Of a stretch of 64,000 nt of DNA, positions 1 to 7,646 are shown piece by piece (the stretch's first letter is position 1; each line of letters starts with the position of its first letter). The DNA lies in the NCBI RefSeq assembly GCF_014982975.1, contig NZ_JADCKL010000002.1, positions 1 through 64,000 of the forward strand, in the 5' to 3' direction. A program made the translations under genes and the position numbers. The notes beneath the pieces were generated by a model, which worked only from the letters and a program-made list of their open reading frames with translations, was not told the origin of the DNA and made no database searches. The stretch comes from Claveliimonas monacensis. GTDB taxonomy: Bacteria; Bacillota; Clostridia; Lachnospirales; Lachnospiraceae.

Positions 1-159
1 TTTCCTATCCCGTTATTTACTGTTGGCATCAGATCTTCGCTTTCGCTCGATCTGATTTCCGTTCTGAATATTTCTCTTAGAAATTTTCAGGGTCGTTGTC
101 TATTGTTCAGTTATCAAGGTTCTTTTTGTTTTTGCTGTCTCTCGCGAGTCAGCTTGTCT
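1..159 (-). other. rRNA operon leader (transcribed spacer)
   Basis: On the minus strand this stretch reads as the leader of an rRNA operon. It follows a near-consensus promoter and contains the ACCTTGATAACTGAACAAT-type sequence seen around 16S genes in Clostridia. No 16S 5' end is present, so the gene itself must lie beyond position 1. The assignment rests on pattern memory, not alignment. Confidence 0.6.
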
Positions 160-188
160 ATAATAGCATTTTGTTTTCATGTTGTCAA
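160..188 (-). promoter_or_regulatory. Strong sigma-A promoter of the rRNA operon
   Basis: On the minus strand there is a perfect -35 TTGACA (183-188), a 17-bp spacer, and a -10 TATTAT (160-165). It points leftward into the rRNA leader and sits just after the two tRNA-Ser genes. Confidence 0.8.
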
Positions 189-247
189 GAACTTTTTTCA
201 AGTTTTTTGACTTCATTTTTTCAAAAAAAGACAAACGCTATTATAAA

Positions 248-337
248 CGGAGAAGGAGGGATTTGAACCCTCGCGCCGCTATTAACGACCTACTCCCTTT
301 CCAGGGGAGCCCCTTCGGCCAGCTTGGGTACTTCTCC
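248..337 (-). tRNA. tRNA-Ser (anticodon GGA)
   Basis: Class II tRNA with a 7-bp acceptor stem (GGAGAAG pairing with CTTCTCC). The anticodon stem CTCCC/GGGAG encloses the loop CTGGAAA, giving anticodon GGA for UCC/UCU. It has a long variable arm, a standard T arm (GGGTTCAAATCCC) and discriminator G. The CCA end is not encoded. Confidence 0.95.
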
Positions 338-384
338 AAATTGCCCTTTCATAAATCCCAGACTTTCATCTGTTCAATATGAAG

Positions 385-470
385 CGGAGAGGGTGGGATT
401 CGAACCCACGCGCCCTTTCGGACAAACGGTTTTCAAGACCGCCTCGTTATGACCACTTCGATACCTCTCC
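385..470 (-). tRNA. tRNA-Ser (anticodon TGA)
   Basis: Class II tRNA with acceptor GGAGAGG/CCTCTCC, anticodon loop CTTGAAA giving anticodon TGA, a variable arm, T arm GGGTTCGAATCCC and discriminator G. It lies 47 bp upstream of the tRNA-Ser(GGA), in the same direction, so the two are probably co-transcribed. CCA is not encoded. Confidence 0.95.
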
Positions 471-572
471 ACGATAGTTTGTTTTCATGCCGCTTTCTCA
501 GCGACATTGGTTATTTTATCACACGGGAATTCCTGAGTCAATACAAAATTTTAAGTTTTTTGGTTTTTCCTG

Positions 573-1316
573 TCAAAGCTCCGGGAAACACCTTCTTACA
601 AAGACTTTTGCGATCTCCAGGTCTTCCGGAGTTGTGATCTTTATGTTTTCAAAGCTTCCTTCTGTCATATGGACAGGGATGTGCAGTTCGTTTTCCACTG
701 CCATGGCATCGTCTGTGGCCTGTATCGTATCGCGGGACATCATCCTGGCATATGCTTCTGTAATAATAGAAGCATCAAAGACCTGGGGGGTCTGGATAAT
801 CCACACAAACTTCCGATCAGGCGTTTCCCTGGAAAAGGCCTTCTCATCCACAAGTTTGACTGTATCTTTGCTGGGGACCCCCACCACACAGGCGCTGTGC
901 GCCTCAACATCGTTGTAAGCCCTCTGGATGATCTCCTCTGTCAAAAATGGTCTGGCGCTGTCATGGATAAAAATGTACCGCTCTTCCAGACCACCTTCAG
1001 CCTGGACTTCCTTCAGGCCTTCCCAGACAGAATGATACCGTTCTCTGCCCCCCTCTACAATGCAGGTCACCTTGGTAAAATGATATTTTTCCACAAATTC
1101 TTTTCTGACATACTCCACCTGACCGGCTCCAACCACCAGGATCACATCGTCGATCACTTCTGACTTTTCAAACGTATAGAGCGAGTAAAAGAGAACCGGA
1201 CGGTTCTGGATCAGAAGATACTGCTTCTGTATCTTAGCTCCCATCCTGGTCCCCTGCCCTCCCGCCAACAGAATAGCGGTGCATCTTTTCTTTTCCGGTT
1301 TCTTACACATCTTCAT
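573..1316 (-). CDS. ispD: 2-C-methyl-D-erythritol 4-phosphate cytidylyltransferase
   Basis: IspD couples MEP to CTP, giving CDP-methylerythritol in the non-mevalonate isoprenoid pathway. The 247-residue protein shows the nucleotidyltransferase signature LLAGGQGTRMG near the N terminus, then HDSARPF, the TPQ stretch (IIQTPQVF), ATDD, and the C-terminal KITTPEDL typical of the family. An in-frame GTG lies 12 bases upstream, but the ATG at 1316 is preferred because GAGAGG sits correctly in front of it. The ATG lies one base after the tsaD stop, so translation is probably coupled. It is the last gene of a leftward block. ispG of the same pathway lies at 40.8 kb. Confidence 0.95.
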   Translation of the reverse strand: MKMCKKPEKKRCTAILLAGGQGTRMGAKIQKQYLLIQNRPVLFYSLYTFEKSEVIDDVILVVGAGQVEYVRKEFVEKYHFTKVTCIVEGGRERYHSVWEGLKEVQAEGGLEERYIFIHDSARPFLTEEIIQRAYNDVEAHSACVVGVPSKDTVKLVDEKAFSRETPDRKFVWIIQTPQVFDASIITEAYARMMSRDTIQATDDAMAVENELHIPVHMTEGSFENIKITTPEDLEIAKVFVRRCFPEL

Positions 1317-1317
1317 T

Positions 1318-2346
1318 TTACCTCTCACCCAGCCTCAGATTGGGAACCGCGTTAAGATCCCACCCATGCCGGGTACCATTGATATACTCATAGTAAGCAG
1401 CCACGCCGATCATGGCCGCATTGTCTGTGCAGTAGATAGGAGAGGGATAATAGAATTTTATTCCTCTTTCTTCACACGCCTGGGCCATTGCCTGGCGAAG
1501 GGCGCTGTTAGCTGCCACGCCTCCGGCAATGGCAAATTTATCCACACCAAATTCTTCCACTGCATGCATGGCATTTCCCACAAGCACATCTGTCACTGCC
1601 TTCTGGAAAGAGGCAGCCACATCTGCCTGTCTGAAACTTTCCCCTTTCATCTTGCATCCATTAATATAGTTGAGAACTGCTGACTTCACACCGCTGAAGC
1701 TGAAATCATAGGGGGCGTCCTCCACGTGAGCCCTTGGGAACTGGACAGCATCCGGATTCCCTTCTTTTGCCACCTTATCAATCTTCGGTCCTCCCGGGTA
1801 TCCAAGTCCAATAGCCCGGGCCACCTTGTCAAAGGCCTCCCCCGCCGCATCGTCTCTTGTCCTCCCAAGAATATCAAATTTTCCGTAATCTCTTACACGC
1901 ACAAGATGGGTGTGGCCCCCGGAAACAACCAGGCAGAGAAAAGGCGGTTCCAATTCCCTGTGCTCAATAAAATTGGCCGCAATATGCCCCTCAATATGAT
2001 GCACTCCCACCAGAGGTTTGCCGGCCGCATAGGCAATAGCCTTGGCTTCCGCCACTCCCACGAGAAGAGCACCTACAAGGCCGGGCCCGTAGGTTACACC
2101 TACTGCGTCTATGTCTTGCAGGGAGACACCGGCTTCTGCCAGCGCCTTCTCTATCACCTGATTGATCTTTTCAATGTGTTTCCTGGACGCGATCTCGGGC
2201 ACGACACCGCCGTACAGTGTGTGGAGATCGATCTGAGAATAAATAATATTCGAAAGAATCTCCCTGCCGTTTCTGACAACAGCCGCCGCCGTCTCATCGC
2301 AGGAACTCTCTATCGCAAGAATAAGAATATCTTTCTTTTCGTTCAT
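1318..2346 (-). CDS. tsaD: tRNA N6-adenosine threonylcarbamoyltransferase TsaD
   Basis: TsaD transfers the threonylcarbamoyl group from TC-AMP to A37 of ANN-decoding tRNAs, working with TsaB and TsaE. The 342-residue protein begins with the ASKHA phosphate motif ([14 protein letters not shown]). It carries the metal-binding HxEGH motif ([11 protein letters not shown]), VSGGHTHLV, and the late [11 protein letters not shown] segment. Length is normal. tsaB and tsaE lie about 2 kb upstream in the same direction, with rimI, a zinc-binding protein and RNase Z between. The stop codon lies next to the ispD start. Confidence 0.97.
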   Translation of the reverse strand: MNEKKDILILAIESSCDETAAAVVRNGREILSNIIYSQIDLHTLYGGVVPEIASRKHIEKINQVIEKALAEAGVSLQDIDAVGVTYGPGLVGALLVGVAEAKAIAYAAGKPLVGVHHIEGHIAANFIEHRELEPPFLCLVVSGGHTHLVRVRDYGKFDILGRTRDDAAGEAFDKVARAIGLGYPGGPKIDKVAKEGNPDAVQFPRAHVEDAPYDFSFSGVKSAVLNYINGCKMKGESFRQADVAASFQKAVTDVLVGNAMHAVEEFGVDKFAIAGGVAANSALRQAMAQACEERGIKFYYPSPIYCTDNAAMIGVAAYYEYINGTRHGWDLNAVPNLRLGER

Positions 2347-2364
2347 TTTGCCGCCTCTGCCTTC

Positions 2365-3279
2365 TTATTTATCATCTGAAAATACCAGTTCCATCGTTCT
2401 GCCGTCCCTGGCTGTCACCGTGTTGGGAAAGATCTCTCTCACATCTCCCAGAAACTCCTCCGGATGATTCAGAGATGGGCTGTAATGTGTCAACCACATC
2501 TCTTTCACCTCCGCCTCTCTTGCAAGACGGGCCGCCTCGTAGAACGTCATATGCTTGTACTCTTTGGCTTTTTTCTGTTTGTCTTTCTCTCCGTACATCC
2601 CCTCACAGATAAAGAGGTCTGCATGTCTGGCATTGTTTCTTATGGAGTCTGTGGGCCGGGTGTCGGTGCAATAGGTAACTTTCAATCCCTTTCTAGGAGG
2701 CCCAAGCACCATATCCGGTGTCAGCGTCCGCCCCTCATACTCCACCGTCTCGCCCTTCTGGAGCAATCCCCAGCAACGCTGAGGGATACCGGCAGCTTCT
2801 GCCCGGGCCACATCAAATTTTCCCGCCCGGTCCACTTCCAGGGTATACCCGTAGCAGAGAACATTGTGATTGACACGGAAAGCCTTCAGGCGGTACCCGT
2901 TCATCTCAAATGTCTGCTCCGGCTCCGTGATCTCCATAAACTGGATCTTAAAAGGAAGCTCGGGGGCAATGACGCGCAGAGCGTTTACCACACGCTCCAG
3001 GCCTTTGGGGCCGATCAGCGTGAGGGGCTCGGTTCTGTCTGCATTCCCCATAGTGAGCAAAAGTCCGGGAAGTCCGCTGATGTGATCTCCGTGATAATGC
3101 GTAAAACAGATCACGTCAATAGGCTTAAAGCTCCATCCCTTCTCCTTGATAGCGATCTGGGTGCCTTCCCCGCAGTCGATGAGAAGGCTGCTTCCATTAT
3201 AGCGGACCATCAGAGCGGTCAGCCAGCGATAAGGGAGGGGCATCATCCCTCCCGTTCCAACTAAACATACGTCTAACAT
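2365..3279 (-). CDS. rnz: Ribonuclease Z
   Basis: Metallo-beta-lactamase-fold endonuclease that removes 3' trailers from tRNA precursors, which matters here because the tRNA genes in this window do not encode CCA. The 304-residue protein has the zinc motif THYHGDHISGLPG near residue 60. Other ligand regions are VNHN, TDTRPTD and the late LTHYSP. Length matches the family. It starts one base after the small zinc-binding protein ends and is followed 18 bases later by tsaD, so it belongs to the same operon. Confidence 0.96.
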   Translation of the reverse strand: MLDVCLVGTGGMMPLPYRWLTALMVRYNGSSLLIDCGEGTQIAIKEKGWSFKPIDVICFTHYHGDHISGLPGLLLTMGNADRTEPLTLIGPKGLERVVNALRVIAPELPFKIQFMEITEPEQTFEMNGYRLKAFRVNHNVLCYGYTLEVDRAGKFDVARAEAAGIPQRCWGLLQKGETVEYEGRTLTPDMVLGPPRKGLKVTYCTDTRPTDSIRNNARHADLFICEGMYGEKDKQKKAKEYKHMTFYEAARLAREAEVKEMWLTHYSPSLNHPEEFLGDVREIFPNTVTARDGRTMELVFSDDK

Positions 3280-3280
3280 T

Positions 3281-3520
3281 CTATTCTCCTACTGGAATAA
3301 CAAATGTGGCCACAAAGGCGTCGTAGCACTCTTCGCAGAGATCAAAAGAATCCACCTGGTTGTCTTTCTCCGAAAAATACCCCCACCTCTTCTCCACTGA
3401 GAGGAAGTCCGCTCTTGGCTCTCCCTTTTCTGTGGGGATTTCCTTTCCACATTTATTACAGATTATTTTTTTAACTTTTTTATGAGTCTCTTTTGTTTCT
3501 ATCACTTCATACTGGCGCAT
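3281..3520 (-). CDS. Small protein with two CxxC knuckles, unknown function
   Basis: 79 residues with CNKCGKE near residue 21 and CEECYDAF near residue 62. Two CxxC pairs of this kind usually bind one zinc. The middle is charged and aromatic (KRWGYFSEKDNQ), and there is no signal peptide or membrane segment. A perfect AGGAGG lies 7 bases before the ATG. The stop is adjacent to the rnz start, implying coupled translation. I do not recognise a named family. The position between rimI and rnz suggests a tRNA- or ribosome-related role, but that is inference from context. Confidence 0.8.
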   Translation of the reverse strand: MRQYEVIETKETHKKVKKIICNKCGKEIPTEKGEPRADFLSVEKRWGYFSEKDNQVDSFDLCEECYDAFVATFVIPVGE

Positions 3521-3571
3521 ACATTTCCTCCTAAATGGTATTTTGCAGGATTGTTCTTCTGTTACGCCTAC

Positions 3572-3600
3572 ATTATATATGGCTGAGCCGCCCTGTCATA
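3572..3600 (-). promoter_or_regulatory. Possible internal promoter before the zinc-binding protein
   Basis: In the 106-bp gap after rimI the minus strand has a perfect -10 TATAAT (3572-3577), a 17-bp spacer and a weak -35 TATGAC (3595-3600). It could give the zinc protein-rnz-tsaD-ispD segment its own transcript. Confidence 0.35.
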
Positions 3601-3626
3601 GTGGGAACTGTTTCCTTCTCTTACAG

Positions 3627-4070
3627 CTATTTCCCCAGGTCCCGGCTCATCAGCACTCCATCCTCCACCGGATCGGTATAGTATCGTCTCCGAATGCCAT
3701 CCTGTACAAAACCATAGTCTGTATAGAAGGAAATAGCAGGGACATTACTCTCCCGCACATCCAGGAGAAGGCGCGTGATGCCGCCTACCTCGCAGAGATT
3801 TTCCAGTTCCAGCAGAAGCCGGCCCCCTACCCCCTGCCTTCTCTTCTGAGGGATCACCGCGATCCGGGCGATCTCCCCGTCTTCCAGGGCATAGTACATG
3901 ATCAGATAGCCGATCAACTGGCGGTCTTCATATGCCGCCAGAAGCAGCGTCTGCTTTTGTCTGTAGCTGTCCATCAAGGCCTGCTCGCTCCATGGATCCG
4001 GAAAGATCTCCGCCTCAAGCCTGGCCACAGCAGGGATATCCATCTCTTTCATTTTCCTGATCACAAGCAT
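3627..4070 (-). CDS. rimI: Ribosomal protein bS18-type alanine N-acetyltransferase RimI
   Basis: GNAT-family acetyltransferase of 147 residues. The acetyl-CoA binding motif A is visible as IAVIPQKRRQGVGGRLL in the middle of the protein, followed by LDVRESNVPAISFYTDYGF, the usual RimI C-terminal region. The start at 4070 is chosen because AAGGAG, overlapping the tsaB stop, lies directly upstream; longer readings would overlap tsaB. Linkage with tsaB, tsaD and tsaE is a common bacterial arrangement. The true substrate in this organism could be another N terminus. Confidence 0.92.
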   Translation of the reverse strand: MLVIRKMKEMDIPAVARLEAEIFPDPWSEQALMDSYRQKQTLLLAAYEDRQLIGYLIMYYALEDGEIARIAVIPQKRRQGVGGRLLLELENLCEVGGITRLLLDVRESNVPAISFYTDYGFVQDGIRRRYYTDPVEDGVLMSRDLGK

Positions 4071-4074
4071 TTTC

Positions 4075-4779
4075 CTACTCCTTCTTCTCTCGCTGCGCCC
4101 GTTCCCGTTCAGCCTGAGACATGCGCAGATAGTCCGGCGCATGCTGTGCGGCCGTCTCTGTTCTTCCCTGTTTGAAATACTCTATCCCCAGCGCACCCAC
4201 GGAAGCTGCCCGCTGTCTGTTCATGTGAGCCGGAGCGTATGTGTGGGGCACAGACAAGGCCTCATCCAGCACATCCCTGTATACCGGAACACCATCTCCC
4301 AGGAAGATCACTGCCTGTCCCAGCTCATTCAGCCTGTCTGCCAGCTCCACCACAGGTACGGCGCACTGATCCACAACTGTGGAAAATCCGCCCTGAAAAG
4401 AATAGACTCCTGTGTACACCTGCTTCCTCCTGGCATCCATGAGAGGGCAGACCATCTCTGACACGCCGTACAGATTATAGGCAAGTCCCTCCAGCGTGGG
4501 AATGTGGATCAGCGGAATGTCCAGAGCAAGTCCCAGTCCTTTCGCTGTGGCCGACCCGATCCGAAGCCCGGTGAAGGAGCCGGGACCAGCTGCCACCGCA
4601 ATGGCATCCAGCGTTCCAAGGTCCAACTCGATCATCCCAGCTATCTCATCCACCATGGGAAGGAGGGTCTGGGAGTGCGTCTTCTTATAGTTGACTGTAT
4701 ATTCTGCTATTGTCTGATCTTCCTCCACGACTGCGGCTGAAGCCACAAGTCCGGAGCTGTCCAGTGCTAATATCCTCAT
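4075..4779 (-). CDS. tsaB: tRNA threonylcarbamoyladenosine biosynthesis protein TsaB
   Basis: TsaB is the non-catalytic ASKHA partner that dimerises with TsaD in t6A synthesis. The 234-residue protein opens with ILALDSSG and has KTHSQTLLP and the family signature AAGPGSFTGLRIG around residue 70, followed by DARRKQVYTGVY. Start 4779 is chosen because AAGGAAG precedes it. An upstream extension lacks a ribosome site and does not match the family N terminus. tsaE ends 25 bases upstream and rimI starts 4 bases downstream. Confidence 0.95.
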   Translation of the reverse strand: MRILALDSSGLVASAAVVEEDQTIAEYTVNYKKTHSQTLLPMVDEIAGMIELDLGTLDAIAVAAGPGSFTGLRIGSATAKGLGLALDIPLIHIPTLEGLAYNLYGVSEMVCPLMDARRKQVYTGVYSFQGGFSTVVDQCAVPVVELADRLNELGQAVIFLGDGVPVYRDVLDEALSVPHTYAPAHMNRQRAASVGALGIEYFKQGRTETAAQHAPDYLRMSQAERERAQREKKE

Positions 4780-4804
4780 CGGTCCATCTTCCTTATCTGT
4801 ATGA

Positions 4805-5242
4805 TTATTGATCACGGCCTTTTTCTTCCACAGTAATCCTGCGGAAATCAAATCCCCGGCCCGGGTCTTTTTCTATCTTTATTTCCACATAATGTTCCGG
4901 CAGGATCTCCTCTATCAGATCCGCCCACTCTATCAGGCTTACACCTTCTCCGTAAATACAATCCTCGTACCCGATCTCATCCATTTCCTCCACATCGCCG
5001 ATCCGGTACACGTCAAAATGATAGAGAGGCATGCGGCCCTCCTCATAGATCTGCACGATAGTAAAGGTGGGACTGCTGACAGGTTCCTCTATGCCAAGCC
5101 CTTTTGCCAGGCCTTTTGTGAACACGGTCTTGCCCACTCCCAGATCTCCCACCAGAGTATAGACATCCCCCGGTCTGGCCTTCTCGCCGATCTGGAAGCC
5201 CAGATCAAAGGTATTCTTTTCACTGTTCGACTCAAACACCAT
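4805..5242 (-). CDS. tsaE: tRNA threonylcarbamoyladenosine biosynthesis ATPase TsaE
   Basis: Small P-loop ATPase of 145 residues that binds the TsaBD complex and is needed for cycling in t6A formation. The Walker A motif GDLGVGKT lies near residue 33, followed by FTKGLAKGLG and the switch-like SPTFTIVQIY. Then come HFDVYRI and LIEWADLI, all hallmark TsaE segments. It ends 25 bases before tsaB and starts 5 bases after the YcxB-like gene. Confidence 0.95.
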   Translation of the reverse strand: MVFESNSEKNTFDLGFQIGEKARPGDVYTLVGDLGVGKTVFTKGLAKGLGIEEPVSSPTFTIVQIYEEGRMPLYHFDVYRIGDVEEMDEIGYEDCIYGEGVSLIEWADLIEEILPEHYVEIKIEKDPGRGFDFRRITVEEKGRDQ

Positions 5243-5247
5243 CTGTT

Positions 5248-5775
5248 TTATCTCCTGTCCTGTCTTTTTCTGATGTGCACTCCCGCCGGCGGTATATGTG
5301 CCGAGATCATGTCCACTACTGCTTCGTACTCCTCTCCAAGCTGTGCGACAGGCAGTACCATAGCATGCTTTTTGTCATCATAGAGAATGAGTATATGCTT
5401 TCTCGAGACTGCTTTTCGCATATTCTCCCATGCCACTGTCTTTTCTTTGTCAGCAGCCACTGTCTGTATGCCTTTCTGATCAAAAATATATTCCACAGGT
5501 TTTATGAATTTCTTCTTCCCCTGAAGGGTAGATACTCTGTTTTTGATCACAGCCGGAAATCCGAGCAGAAGAAGCAGGGCAAAGACAGCAAAGATTACGG
5601 TCATAAGCCATTGCCCCCGCACTGCAAAAGCAACTGTCAGCCCCGCATTGAGCGCCCCCAGCACCAGCACAGCCACACCCGGAACTCCTGTGTAAATCTG
5701 ATAGAGCATAAACTCTGATATAGCATCCGCATCAAGCGTGATACGGACCTTGATCTCCTTCTTTTCCTCTTTCAT
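5248..5775 (-). CDS. YcxB-like membrane protein
   Basis: 175 residues with two strong hydrophobic segments (about residues 33-52 and 57-74, with FAVFALLLLLGF). The cytoplasmic C-terminal part reads VEYIFDQKGIQTVAADKEKTVAWENM, which resembles the YcxB-like family. Function is unknown for the family. It is the first gene of the tsaE-tsaB-rimI block, five bases upstream of tsaE. A TATAAT -10 candidate lies near 5805-5810 on the minus strand, so transcription of the block may begin here. Confidence 0.7.
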   Translation of the reverse strand: MKEEKKEIKVRITLDADAISEFMLYQIYTGVPGVAVLVLGALNAGLTVAFAVRGQWLMTVIFAVFALLLLLGFPAVIKNRVSTLQGKKKFIKPVEYIFDQKGIQTVAADKEKTVAWENMRKAVSRKHILILYDDKKHAMVLPVAQLGEEYEAVVDMISAHIPPAGVHIRKRQDRR

Positions 5776-5899
5776 TTCCCTTCTCCTTTACACCTATGTG
5801 GAATATTATAGCATATCTTTTTTTCTTCGGCTACACATGATATACTTATTTAAAGACTGCCGCAGGCAAAAAAGCCAGGCGAAAAGGAGGAATTTTAAA

Positions 5900-6262
5900 T
5901 TGAATTTTTCATTTTATCACAACAATATCAACGTATATGATCTGGAAAAATCTCTGGATTTTTACGAGAAAGCCCTGGGACTTACTGTAACCCGGGAGAC
6001 AACAGCCGAGGACGGAAGCTTCAAGCTCGTCTACCTTGGAGACGGCGTCACCCCGCATCTTCTGGAGCTCACCTGGCTTCGGGATATGGACCGCCCCTAC
6101 AATCTGGGCGACAACGAATTCCACCTGGCTTTCCACACAGATAACTTCGAAAAGGCACATGAACTGCACAAGGAAATGGGCTGCATCTGCTTCGAGAACG
6201 AGGCTATGGGCATCTACTTCATCTCTGATCCGGACGGATACTGGCTGGAGATCTGTCCATAG
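5900..6262 (+). CDS. VOC-family protein (glyoxalase/dioxygenase fold)
   Basis: 120-residue single-domain vicinal-oxygen-chelate protein. It begins FYHNNINVYDLEKSLDFYEK, the usual first beta-alpha-beta unit, and ends YFISDPDGYWLEICP, where the final Glu is the conserved metal ligand. It looks like lactoylglutathione lyase, but anaerobic Firmicutes often lack glutathione, so the substrate is open. The start is a TTG at 5900, placed by a perfect AGGAGG nine bases upstream; the longer open frame lacks such a site. It is monocistronic and ends before a strong two-way terminator. Confidence 0.85.
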   Translation: MNFSFYHNNINVYDLEKSLDFYEKALGLTVTRETTAEDGSFKLVYLGDGVTPHLLELTWLRDMDRPYNLGDNEFHLAFHTDNFEKAHELHKEMGCICFENEAMGIYFISDPDGYWLEICP

Positions 6263-6286
6263 GTATTTCATGCGTCTATACATCAC

Positions 6287-6325
6287 AAAGGTCCGGACCG
6301 CCCCAAAAGGCAGTCCGGACCTTTT
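6287..6325. terminator. Bidirectional intrinsic terminator
   Basis: Perfect 12-bp stem AAAGGTCCGGAC/GTCCGGACCTTT around a 14-nt loop, with T runs on either strand. It lies between the converging VOC and ribU genes. Confidence 0.9.
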
Positions 6326-6334
6326 TCTGTTTCC

Positions 6335-6964
6335 CTAATGGTTCATATGGAACACCGGGCTGATCTTCTTGTAGATAAGAAATACGATCAGCGACACCAG
6401 GACTCCCTTGAGAATGTTAAACGGAGCCACGGCAAAGGCAACAAATGTAAACAGATCTGTAATGCTTCCGTTAACAGCCGTTCCCATGGCTACCAGGCTG
6501 TCTATAGGGAGCTGGAAAGCCGCCGCATAAGTCGGAAGAAGCACGTACGCATTGAGCACACATCCCAGCAGAGTCATAAAGACTGTTCCTGCAGCCATGC
6601 CGATGATGGCTCCTTTTCTGGTACGTTTTCTGCGGTAAATGATCCCCGCCGGCACTACAAGGGCACATCCAATGAGGAAGTTGGCAACCTCCCCCACACC
6701 CGCTGTTGTGGTGCCATTGATAAAGAAGTTCAGAAGAATCTTGACAAGTTCAATGGCTGCGCCTGCCAGAGGTCCCATGGCAAAAGTTCCGATCATCACC
6801 GGCACCTCGCTGAAATCGATCTCGTAAAACGAAGGCGCAAAGGGCAGGGGGATCTCAAAAAGCATCAGGACCACCGCAATGGCCGCCAGCATACCTACCT
6901 GGACGATGGTGCGGATCTTTGTTCCCGCTTTTACATTTGTGTTGTTCATAACCTGTGTACTCAT
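6335..6964 (-). CDS. ribU: Riboflavin ECF transporter substrate-binding subunit RibU
   Basis: 209-residue integral membrane S-component that captures riboflavin for a shared ECF energy-coupling module, which is not in this window. About six hydrophobic segments are visible. The RibU loop FEIPLPFAPSFYEIDFSEVP after the first helix and the following MIGTFAMGP are characteristic of the riboflavin S-component. Ribosome site AAAGGAGAG precedes the ATG. Control is by the FMN riboswitch and terminator immediately upstream, which independently supports the vitamin B2 assignment. Confidence 0.95.
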   Translation of the reverse strand: MSTQVMNNTNVKAGTKIRTIVQVGMLAAIAVVLMLFEIPLPFAPSFYEIDFSEVPVMIGTFAMGPLAGAAIELVKILLNFFINGTTTAGVGEVANFLIGCALVVPAGIIYRRKRTRKGAIIGMAAGTVFMTLLGCVLNAYVLLPTYAAAFQLPIDSLVAMGTAVNGSITDLFTFVAFAVAPFNILKGVLVSLIVFLIYKKISPVFHMNH

Positions 6965-7030
6965 TTTCTTTCTCTCCTTTGATGAATAAGATATTGTGCA
7001 GGAAAGAAAATCTTCCTGGAATTATGCAAC

Positions 7031-7062
7031 AAAAAAAGCTCCGATATAAATGATATCGGAGC
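7031..7062 (-). terminator. Terminator of the FMN riboswitch (expression platform)
   Basis: On the minus strand there is a perfect 10-bp stem GCTCCGATAT/ATATCGGAGC with a 5-nt loop, followed by seven T. It lies between the FMN aptamer and ribU, so FMN binding should stop transcription before the gene. Confidence 0.92.
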
Positions 7063-7097
7063 CATGAAAATCAATCATCTCAATCCTATTGCATAGT

Positions 7098-7239
7098 TCT
7101 TCTCTCATCCAGACTTTACTGTCGGTTTTGGAATTTCACCAAATCAGCCGTTTACACAACTTCATGCTCTGCAGCGCACCTGTGTGCTCACGGGTCGCGG
7201 ACTATACCGCCGGTTGGGACTTTCACCCGACCCCGAAGA
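7098..7239 (-). ncRNA. FMN riboswitch (RFN element)
   Basis: Read on the minus strand, the conserved blocks occur in order: GGGTCGGGTGAAAGTCCC, ACCGGCGGTATAGTCC, TTGGTGAAATTCC and CCGACAGTAAAGTCTGGATG. These are the hallmark junction sequences of the six-helix FMN aptamer. It leads into a strong terminator and then ribU. Confidence 0.97.
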
Positions 7240-7342
7240 CTTTATTCCTTTTACAGAAAATACTATACCTCTTTCTCATACAGATTGCAAGCATCTAAAA
7301 AAGATTTACTGTTTTTTCTCTTATGCGGCGAATTCCGGATAC

Positions 7343-7367
7343 AAAAAACCAGTGCATCTGCACTGGT
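7343..7367 (-). terminator. Terminator after tRNA-Pro
   Basis: On the minus strand the stem ACCAGTGCA/TGCACTGGT is followed by TTTTTT, directly downstream of the tRNA-Pro 3' end. Confidence 0.88.
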
Positions 7368-7374
7368 CTCAAAA

Positions 7375-7449
7375 TCGGGGTAACAGGATTCGAACCTGCG
7401 ACCTCGCGGCCCCCAGCCGCGCGCTCTAACCAAACTGAGCCATACCCCG
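7375..7449 (-). tRNA. tRNA-Pro (anticodon GGG)
   Basis: Acceptor stem CGGGGTA/TACCCCG with discriminator A. Anticodon stem CGCGG/CCGCG encloses the loop CTGGGGG, giving anticodon GGG. T arm is CAGGTTCGAATCCTG. CCA is not encoded. Confidence 0.95.
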
Positions 7450-7646
7450 GTCACAGATAGTATTATACTCGAAGTCTGTCGCAAATTGCAAGTGTTTTTT
7501 TAATAAATCGTGAAATTCATAACATTTTTCTATTTTGCCATCTACTTCACCCTGAAATCTGCCTGCATTCTATAAATACTATTCCCTGTTTTCAGACAAA
7601 TATGCTAAAATATCTATAAAATCTTATGCGAAAGGAGCCCCGGATT

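Noticed and set aside
5738-5899. Longer N terminus for the VOC protein
   Set aside because: The extra 54 residues are hydrophobic noise from the promoter region and overlap the start of the divergent YcxB-like gene; AGGAGG fixes the start at the TTG at 5900.
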